From contig JBALVO010000180.1 in the NCBI GenBank assembly GCA_036961445.1, positions 1-5,694 of the forward strand: a DNA stretch of 5,694 nt, given 5' to 3'. The stretch comes from JBALVO01 sp036961445. GTDB taxonomy: Bacteria; Pseudomonadota; Gammaproteobacteria; Pseudomonadales; Halieaceae. Shown piece after piece: positions 1-5,194 of this stretch. Made by a program: the position numbers and the translations under genes. The notes under the pieces were generated by a model, which worked only from the letters and a program-made list of their open reading frames with translations, did no database searches and was not told the DNA's origin. Position 1 is the first letter of the stretch, and each line of letters starts with the position of its first letter.

Positions 1-2354
1 GTATCATGATCCTCACATTCATCGTAGCCACCGCCCATGATAAGCAGAGGGTCGTGTGCTGATAACGCATCCGGGTAACCATCCGCATACACCACCTGCA
101 TGGGGGACCAGGTCTGGCCGACCTTGGCCCAATCGGCATCCGTACACCCGGTAGCATTGCAGCCTTTCTTCCACTTAAATTGCGGAGTGGCGGGATTGGT
201 TACATCCAGGGCATATACGATTCGCCCCCCCCGACGCATACCCGCAAAAATGTATTTGTTAGTGCCGTCATCCAGGGAGGTTATCGGCCCATCAATGCCA
301 TAGGGCTTCGGCGCACCAGCGTCAGGTTCATCCGGGCCCGATGCCGGGAACCTGACCACTTCATTATTGACCCGCAGGCGCTTGACCTGGTGGTAAAATT
401 CAGGGGGCATGAATGCCCAAAATTCCTGGCCCGGACTCTTGCCATTGTGATCGGCGGCATTACCACCGTCTGGGTCGTCCCGGTTGCCATTGACCGCACG
501 CAGCATACCGTCGTTGCCACTGTAAAACACCACGATCTTCCGTGGATCATTGGGATCGGCGTAGTTAAGGGCCACCGGCTGGGTATGGATGACATCGCCG
601 TGGACTGACGGGCGCATCTCGACAATACTCGGATCCCCTAAAACCTGGCCCGCACCATTCGTATTCACGGTATCCGCGGCATTTTCATTTTCGGTATCTT
701 CCCCGGCCGCCCAGGCGACCATAAGGGGATGATCCGTGGTGGGGTCATTAGCATCCAGTGCGGGGTGCGGTACGTCGTTCCAGCTGAGCAAGGGGTCTAC
801 TCCAGTACCGGAGGAACAGCTGTCAAAACTGTTCGGGTCACAGGTATACACCGTGCGCGCACTGGGCGCGATTTCGCGCAGCCTGTACGCCTGACCACCT
901 TTCTCAACTTCGGGGCCGTCGGGATAATTGGATTCGGCCTTAACGGTGTCGCAGTTCGGGTCATTGGGATCCAGACCGTCCATAAACGCCCAGTACTTGT
1001 CCGCATTTGTGCGATTCCAGTAACTGCGCACACAGTTATCAATGCTGCCTTTGTTGTTAAGAATTTCTTGATCGTACGCATCCACCACCACGAGCTCGCC
1101 GTTATTGAGCAGAGCCAGCTTGTACTGCTTGAGATTACCCGGCCAACGGGGCAGGGCGTCCCCGTCGGGACGAAACAAGCCTACGTATATCTGGTTGAGG
1201 AAAGTGCTCTGGGCGCTGCCGCTGGCGGGCAGCGCCACCGAAGCGAAGACCGAGTTCTTGACCAGTATTTCCCCGAAAATGTCGCTGAAGGTCAGTAGCA
1301 GATCGTCTTCGTCAATATCGAAATACTTGCCGCCGTTGGGTTCCGCCATACTTCTCAGCAAAGCGCTCCAACCCGGCCCCTGACCGGTGAGTACCTTATT
1401 GATATCAATCGTATAGGTTTTGATATCGAGCCCGCTGTCCCACTTCATGAAGGCCGCCCACTCATCGGCCACCACCTCCTGAGAGCCCACCGGCGACAGG
1501 GGAATTTCGACGGCGCCGGGATTGTTCCCATTTTTATCAATGGTCAACTTGGTCACAGAACTATCCCCGAGCCCCACGTCCGTCGCCGCGTTATAGAGCA
1601 GTTCATTGGCCTTCTTACTGTCATCGGCACTATCCTGCGCAGCGCCGTTACCGATCCAGATGATATAGTTATTGCCGCATTCACCCTCGGCTATGGGACT
1701 GTGGTAGACGGCACTGTCCTTGCCAAACAGCATTGCATTGCCCGGCAGCTTCCATACCTCCTTGGAGGTCACACAGCAGTCGCCGGTATTATAGGCATTG
1801 GGGGTTCCACCCGAGATGTTGCCACCGGAAGCGCGGTAGTCGGTTTTCGCCTTGCTATTTCCCGCGTAAGGGACGACACCGGCGAAGTACTTATAGGCCT
1901 CGGCCATGGTCACGCCAGCCTTGCCGCTATTTGACTTATCAAGTCCCTCGTCAAAACCGGGGTCAGTCCCGTTACCGGCAATCATTTCGGCGTAAAGCGC
2001 CCTGTTTGCATCCGTCATCGGACGGATTGCCGCCCGCATATAACCGCCATCGGGGCCACTATCATCACCGCCGGTTTCGGTGAACATCATGATGCCCACA
2101 TTCACCGTGGCATTACCATTGGCATCCTCACCTGGTATCTGGTTCAGGAAAAGTTCTTCTAAGGCGGCAATTTCCGCTGTAAAAGGCTGCGTCCAGTTAC
2201 CGGTGTTATCAATAATAAATAGGATATTGGGTGCGGGGGAACTGCCTGCGGGCCAACCCAGGAACAGATCGATATCTTCAGCCAGCGCCCTGAATGGCAG
2301 TGCCATTACAATCGTTATCAAGCACCGTGTCAGTATTCTCATTCGCATTTTCAT
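1..2354 (-). CDS. pilY1: Type IV pilus tip adhesin/biogenesis factor PilY1 (3' part outside window)
   Basis: PilY1 is a secreted type IV pilus protein. In the family it sits at the pilus tip on the minor pilins and acts in adhesion, surface sensing and control of retraction. The minus-strand frame is open without a stop from 2354 to the window edge (784 codons), so the C-terminus is missing; family members are usually over 1000 residues. Residues 1-25 form a signal peptide (basic start, hydrophobic core, ALA before EDID). A von Willebrand A-like domain spans about 43-365, opening with NILFIIDNTGNW and closing with GGKYF...DIF. The family signature VGLFRPDG...RWPGNLKQY is at 391-411. The C-terminal propeller starts near 575 (HGDVIHTQPV; VVFYSGNDGMLRAVN at 608-622; GRIVYALDVTNP at 710-721). 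Vicinal cysteines lie at 193-194. There is no RGD in the visible part. ATG codons at 2357, 2354 and 2348 are in frame; 2354 has the best spacing (6 nt) to GAGGAG. It is the last visible gene of the pilin operon, about 40 nt after pilX. The identification is firm. Confidence 0.95.
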   Translation of the reverse strand, partial: MKMRMRILTRCLITIVMALPFRALAEDIDLFLGWPAGSSPAPNILFIIDNTGNWTQPFTAEIAALEELFLNQIPGEDANGNATVNVGIMMFTETGGDDSGPDGGYMRAAIRPMTDANRALYAEMIAGNGTDPGFDEGLDKSNSGKAGVTMAEAYKYFAGVVPYAGNSKAKTDYRASGGNISGGTPNAYNTGDCCVTSKEVWKLPGNAMLFGKDSAVYHSPIAEGECGNNYIIWIGNGAAQDSADDSKKANELLYNAATDVGLGDSSVTKLTIDKNGNNPGAVEIPLSPVGSQEVVADEWAAFMKWDSGLDIKTYTIDINKVLTGQGPGWSALLRSMAEPNGGKYFDIDEDDLLLTFSDIFGEILVKNSVFASVALPASGSAQSTFLNQIYVGLFRPDGDALPRWPGNLKQYKLALLNNGELVVVDAYDQEILNNKGSIDNCVRSYWNRTNADKYWAFMDGLDPNDPNCDTVKAESNYPDGPEVEKGGQAYRLREIAPSARTVYTCDPNSFDSCSSGTGVDPLLSWNDVPHPALDANDPTTDHPLMVAWAAGEDTENENAADTVNTNGAGQVLGDPSIVEMRPSVHGDVIHTQPVALNYADPNDPRKIVVFYSGNDGMLRAVNGNRDDPDGGNAADHNGKSPGQEFWAFMPPEFYHQVKRLRVNNEVVRFPASGPDEPDAGAPKPYGIDGPITSLDDGTNKYIFAGMRRGGRIVYALDVTNPATPQFKWKKGCNATGCTDADWAKVGQTWSPMQVVYADGYPDALSAHDPLLIMGGGYDECEDHD
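225..232 (-). repeat. Homopolymeric G8 tract inside pilY1
   Basis: Eight consecutive G on the coding strand span part of CGG-GGG-GGG (residues 708-710, within AGMRRGGRIVY) in the propeller domain of pilY1. The frame shown is open on both sides of the tract. Gain or loss of one base would shift the frame and truncate the protein. It is the longest homopolymer noticed in the window. Confidence 0.6.
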
Positions 2355-2360
2355 CATCAA

Positions 2361-2366
2361 CTCCTC
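2361..2366 (-). promoter_or_regulatory. Ribosome binding site of pilY1
   Basis: GAGGAG on the minus strand lies 6 nt before the ATG at 2354 and only 3 nt before the ATG at 2357, which favours 2354 as the start. It is the strongest Shine-Dalgarno in the operon. pilY1 is also the only gene here separated from its upstream neighbour, so it probably initiates independently rather than by coupling. Confidence 0.6.
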
Positions 2367-2394
2367 AACATGTCCCGGCAAAATTCAAGTTGCT

Positions 2395-2913
2395 TCAAGG
2401 ACACAACTCATTTTTTCTTATCTCATCCATTAAAATACGGATTCCGTGAATCACCCGCACACTGGCATTGGAAGCGGCCTCGGTTGCCGTGGCGTCCAGT
2501 TCCCAAATCGTGTTATACGCTCCGCTCGCCGACATACCCGGCAGGGTGACACTACTCGTCGTCGTGGTGTTGGCCCGATATGAGCGCACGCAGCGTGGGG
2601 CCAGCAGATCCACCAGGTATACATATTCCGGCGTAGTCTGGTTGGCGTTGATATACACCTGAAAACCATCCACCGCCGCCTCATTCGGATCTTTACCCAC
2701 AGCAGTAAAAGCGGACCCGACTGTCAGCTCAATCATTTTATTGGCAGCTGCAATCGCCTCATCGCGTGCCTGCACATTACCGACCGCCCGCAGATTGGTG
2801 GTACTCAGCGAGTACGCGGTAAGGACCATCACGGTGATAAACAACAGCATCAGCATGGATATAAATATGGTAATCACACCGCGCTGCGTGCTGAAGGATG
2901 TCATAGCTATCAT
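2395..2913 (-). CDS. pilX: Type IV pilus minor pilin PilX
   Basis: PilX is a minor pilin of the priming complex that starts pilus assembly and supports PilY1; it is counterpart to GspK of type II secretion. The 172-residue protein begins with a short leader ending in QRG (residues 10-12), followed by a hydrophobic helix at about 13-35. Next comes the PilX N-terminal signature STTNLRAVGNVQARDEA (37-53), which is highly characteristic. Position +1 after the Gly is Val and position +5 is Phe, so the usual Glu5 is absent. Only two cysteines are present (108 and 171) and could close a C-terminal disulfide loop. The start ATG overlaps the pilW stop in ATGA and has GGGAG 8 nt upstream; the in-frame ATG at codon 4 is a less likely alternative. 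It ends about 40 nt before pilY1. Identification rests on the N-terminal signature and gene context. Confidence 0.9.
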   Translation of the reverse strand: MIAMTSFSTQRGVITIFISMLMLLFITVMVLTAYSLSTTNLRAVGNVQARDEAIAAANKMIELTVGSAFTAVGKDPNEAAVDGFQVYINANQTTPEYVYLVDLLAPRCVRSYRANTTTTSSVTLPGMSASGAYNTIWELDATATEAASNASVRVIHGIRILMDEIRKNELCP

Positions 2914-4085
2914 GGCGGTGTCTCCCGGCGCGCGGACACGTTATTGAGACGCACGGTGGTACTGAATACATGACGTTTGAAACCTGCGGGCAAGGCTGAT
3001 GCCAACACCGTACTGCCACCCAACTGATAGCTCTTGTTGTCCACATAGCCAGCAGTGGCTTCATTGGCCCGCGCCAACACATAAAGTCGCACCGCGGCCA
3101 CACTGGTCAACTCGGCTACCGTACAACCAAGTGCACCAACACAATGATCGAAGGATTCGGGAATACCGTCCCCACGGTTTCTTGCGGCCCTCCATTCGTC
3201 CGGGTCAAGCCACAGGATCGGCGAATTAGGATCTGCGTTTTCAACCGTCTCACTTATCAGATCCAGGCCCAACTCGACACGAAAGCGTTCGATGCCCTCT
3301 ACCAATGCCTGCACCGGCTGCTGCACCAGGCCACTCCCGTCCCAACCGAACTGGGAGCGAACCAGCGTCGGGATATTATCGCCTGCGGACACCGCATAAT
3401 CGCGGATATAGTAGATTGTCTGGACAAACTTGCGCTTTGCCGCGTTCGTCATACAGTCCATCTCTTTTCGGATTGCGTTCGGATCCAGCGCATACATGTT
3501 GCCCAAGTCGAGTTCTCCAGCACAGTTTGATGCCTGGAAATACAGTTCGTTGGGGTCGACGGCCTCACAACCAACCGTGCCGGCCGCGCAGGTATCGGCG
3601 TGACGCACAACCAGCAGGTCGGTGTCAGGTAACCTGTCATCAACAAAGGTACAGGTCCAGTGCGCGGGTGTTTCCAGCGTGTCATCGTACACTTCAACAA
3701 CAATACCCAGTAGTGCATGGTGATCCGCCGCAGTCCAGGTGCTGACAGCTTTGCAAGGGTCTGCCGGGCCACCGGGATAATCCGAGGGCGGAGCCACAAA
3801 GCTCAGGTCATCGAACTCGGGAACGAAAGCGTTCCAGTAGCCGGCGTGGATGAGATCGTTCTGCAGAAACTGCATGGCAAAGCGTGCATTCTCGATCTGG
3901 CTGTTAGTTTTAGCCATCTCAAGGTTGGTTCGGGACACTTGACCAAACAGTGTGGTCAGGGCTGCGACAATGATTAAACCCAGTGCCGTAGCGATCAACA
4001 GTTCGATCAAGCTAAACCCGCTGTGCTCGGGACGCGCTACTGAAAATTGGCGAGTCCGGAGGGCGTGACTCCCGAAACGATTCAT
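2910..4085 (-). CDS. pilW: Type IV pilus minor pilin PilW
   Basis: PilW is a minor pilin of the inner-membrane priming complex (GspJ-like) that helps start pilus assembly and export PilY1. The chosen product is 391 residues. It has a 23-residue basic leader ending in SG, then FSLIE with Glu5 present (residue 28) and a hydrophobic helix to about 47. Family hallmarks follow: ARFAMQFLQNDLIHAGYW (68-84), LVEGIERFRVELGLD (261-275), VAAVRLYVLAR (329-339) and a closing HVFSTTVRLNN (372-382). Eight cysteines are present, consistent with a periplasmic, disulfide-stabilised head. The frame also opens at 4139, but that start would overlap pilV by 58 nt. The ATG at 4085 overlaps the pilV stop as ATGA and has GGAG 8 nt upstream, so it is preferred. 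The spacer between that GGAG and the ATG contains a run of six C. The stop overlaps the pilX start by 4 nt. Identification is confident. Confidence 0.93.
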   Translation of the reverse strand: MNRFGSHALRTRQFSVARPEHSGFSLIELLIATALGLIIVAALTTLFGQVSRTNLEMAKTNSQIENARFAMQFLQNDLIHAGYWNAFVPEFDDLSFVAPPSDYPGGPADPCKAVSTWTAADHHALLGIVVEVYDDTLETPAHWTCTFVDDRLPDTDLLVVRHADTCAAGTVGCEAVDPNELYFQASNCAGELDLGNMYALDPNAIRKEMDCMTNAAKRKFVQTIYYIRDYAVSAGDNIPTLVRSQFGWDGSGLVQQPVQALVEGIERFRVELGLDLISETVENADPNSPILWLDPDEWRAARNRGDGIPESFDHCVGALGCTVAELTSVAAVRLYVLARANEATAGYVDNKSYQLGGSTVLASALPAGFKRHVFSTTVRLNNVSARRETPP

Positions 4086-4666
4086 ACGGGGGGCTCCAGG
4101 CTGGCCAGGCGGATCAGGGTCGTGACATAACGGCGACAATAGTCCGGATTGTCCTCACAATCGGAATCGGCTGGAATATCGTACAAATTTTTTCCACATT
4201 CAACGGTGGGCGGCGGCCGGGAAATGGGTATCAGACCCTGCCATACCACTGTCACCATATATTCTCTTCCCGCTGAGAGCGTTTCCACACACCCACGGGC
4301 ACCCACCATCGCCCCCACCCCACCCACACCGGCCAGGGTCTCAGCGACGCCTTGCAAGGCCAGGCACCATTCCCGGGTATCTTCACTCTGCAGCGTAGCG
4401 CCAGCGCCAGGGCACGTTGCCCCCACCCCCAGATAGGTGAGTTCAGTTGCATAGCTTGCCACATCAGCGCGATTGGTTGCCATACGGCTCGCCATATCGT
4501 TCAGCAAGATCAGCGCCTGAGTTCGCTGGTAGGACTCCACCTCGGACTTCTGCAAGCGGGCCTGTGTTTGCATCAAACCCAACAACCCGATGGCGAGAAT
4601 CACAATCGTCACCAGCACCTCTATCATCAGTGCGCCGCGTTGTGCTTGCAGGAAATTCTTTGGCAT
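4082..4666 (-). CDS. pilV: Type IV pilus minor pilin PilV (pilus modification protein PilV)
   Basis: PilV is a minor pilin (GspI-like) that works with PilW, PilX and a GspH-like pilin to prime pilus assembly. The product is 194 residues. The leader MPKNFLQAQRG (1-11) is followed by Ala at +1 and Glu at +5 (residue 16) in ALMIEVLVTIVILAIGLLGL. The family stretch SYQRTQALILLNDMASRMATNR follows at 45-66, and VTVVWQG is at 138-144. Six cysteines (85, 101, 126, 157, 170, 177) suggest a disulfide-rich head. A Gly/Val-rich segment at 113-125 is encoded by a G-quadruplex-type sequence. The frame also opens at 4678, but no Shine-Dalgarno precedes that ATG. The ATG at 4666 shares one base with the pilE stop (TGATG) and has GGGA about 6 nt upstream, so it is preferred. 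The stop overlaps the pilW start by 4 nt. Identification is confident. Confidence 0.92.
   Translation of the reverse strand: MPKNFLQAQRGALMIEVLVTIVILAIGLLGLMQTQARLQKSEVESYQRTQALILLNDMASRMATNRADVASYATELTYLGVGATCPGAGATLQSEDTREWCLALQGVAETLAGVGGVGAMVGARGCVETLSAGREYMVTVVWQGLIPISRPPPTVECGKNLYDIPADSDCEDNPDYCRRYVTTLIRLASLEPPV
4292..4325 (-). other. G-quadruplex-type motif within pilV
   Basis: On the coding (minus) strand there are five G tracts of 3, 4, 5, 3 and 3 bases separated by loops of 1, 1, 7 and 7 bases. This satisfies the G3+N1-7 rule with one tract to spare. It encodes the Gly/Val-rich segment of PilV (residues 114-125). Either the single-stranded DNA or the mRNA could fold. The motif is plainly visible; any function is unknown, and glycine codons alone may explain it. 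Confidence 0.5.
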
Positions 4667-5085
4667 CAACGTTCCCATTTATCTGGGAATTGTGATGTTT
4701 TTACATTTTCGCTGTCGAGCTTCAGCCAGCCATCCTTAGCCTGTGCGCCTTGAGGCGTGGCTGTAATTGTGAAAAAGGGCGGAGATGGCGTTGATGGAGG
4801 CGTTGTGCTGACACTGAACATGTAAAATTCCCCAACATCATCAGGTGGCGCGTATCCAAAGTCACTGAGGTCTGCAAAAGAGCGATTCGCCAACAGATAC
4901 TGCACTTCGCGGTTGGCGATGTCCAGCATGACACTTTTGGCGGCGCCTCGCTTTCCACGAATTATCTGGTCTTGGTAGGCTGGCAACGCAACGCCCACCA
5001 GAACCGCTACGATGACGATGACTATCATCAACTCAATCAGCGTAAAACCGCTGTCGGAGTGTCGCCTCAATTTTGTCATTATCAT
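4666..5085 (-). CDS. pilE: Type IV pilin-like minor pilin PilE
   Basis: This is a minor pilin of the PilE (ComP/FimU-like) group, inserted into the inner membrane and processed by the prepilin peptidase. The product is 139 residues. The leader MIMTKLRRHSDSG (1-13) is followed by FTLIELMIVIVIVAVLVGVALPAYQ with Phe+1 and Glu+5 (residue 18). The family pattern continues with RGAAKSVMLDIANREVQYLLANRSF (46-70) and TITATPQGAQAKDGWLKLDS (106-125). The predicted protein contains no cysteine, so the C-terminal disulfide loop usual in this group is missing. The frame extends upstream to a TTG at 5205, but that lies in the putative IS terminus and would add 40 residues before the leader. ATG at 5085 is preferred, with a weak GGGGCGG 9 nt upstream; ATG at 5079 is the alternative. 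It is the first gene of the visible operon, whereas in Pseudomonas aeruginosa pilE comes last. A FimU/FimT role is possible, but the C-terminal pattern favours PilE. Confidence 0.87.
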   Translation of the reverse strand: MIMTKLRRHSDSGFTLIELMIVIVIVAVLVGVALPAYQDQIIRGKRGAAKSVMLDIANREVQYLLANRSFADLSDFGYAPPDDVGEFYMFSVSTTPPSTPSPPFFTITATPQGAQAKDGWLKLDSENVKTSQFPDKWER

Positions 5086-5118
5086 AAAATAACGCCGCCC
5101 CGGAGAAGTTTGCACCTC

Positions 5119-5133
5119 GCAAGCTATCAGCCA
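5119..5133 (-). promoter_or_regulatory. Candidate sigma-54 (-24/-12) promoter of the pil operon
   Basis: The minus strand reads TGGC at 5133-5130 and TTGC at 5122-5119, with exactly 10 nt between the invariant GG and GC, as RpoN promoters require. The predicted start near 5107 gives a leader of about 22 nt to the pilE ATG. Against it, the bases after TGGC (TGA instead of ACG) and the base after TTGC do not fit the extended consensus. RpoN is known to drive the major pilin gene in Pseudomonas; its use here is inference. Confidence 0.35.
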
Positions 5134-5157
5134 GTGCTGCAAATACAAATATTCCCC

Positions 5158-5166
5158 GACAGACGG
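5158..5166 (-). promoter_or_regulatory. Candidate AlgR-type operator
   Basis: CCGTCTGTC on the minus strand differs at one base from the AlgR box CCGTTNGTC. It lies about 25 bp upstream of the sigma-54-like element and about 73 bp upstream of the pilE start. In P. aeruginosa the homologous fimU-pilVWXY1Y2E operon is activated by the response regulator AlgR, which makes the placement sensible. A single short match can arise by chance, and an AlgR homologue in this organism is assumed, not seen. Confidence 0.3.
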
Positions 5167-5174
5167 CGCTATTT

Positions 5175-5189
5175 GCCCGATTAACGGGC
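5175..5189. repeat. Short inverted repeat (hairpin) between IS end and pilE
   Basis: GCCCG and CGGGC form a perfect 5-bp stem around a 5-nt loop (ATTAA on the plus strand). On the plus strand it is followed by GTTTT, giving a weak terminator-like look, yet no plus-strand gene precedes it in the window. On the minus strand it would lie in the leader of any transcript entering pilE from the IS. It sits just outside the putative IS terminus. Confidence 0.3.
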
Positions 5190-5194
5190 GTTTT

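Noticed and set aside
729..1298. 189-codon plus-strand open frame
   Set aside because: It lies opposite the clearly coding pilY1 frame, has no family features and reads as a shadow of that gene; the other plus-strand frames are likewise opposite pil genes or the transposase.
1..2354. Calcium-binding loops in PilY1 (D-x-N-x-N at residues 77-81 and 273-277; DIDEDD at 346-351)
   Set aside because: The patterns do not complete an EF-hand-like loop, and acidic and Asn residues are common throughout this protein; the known calcium sites of PilY1 could not be located in the visible part.
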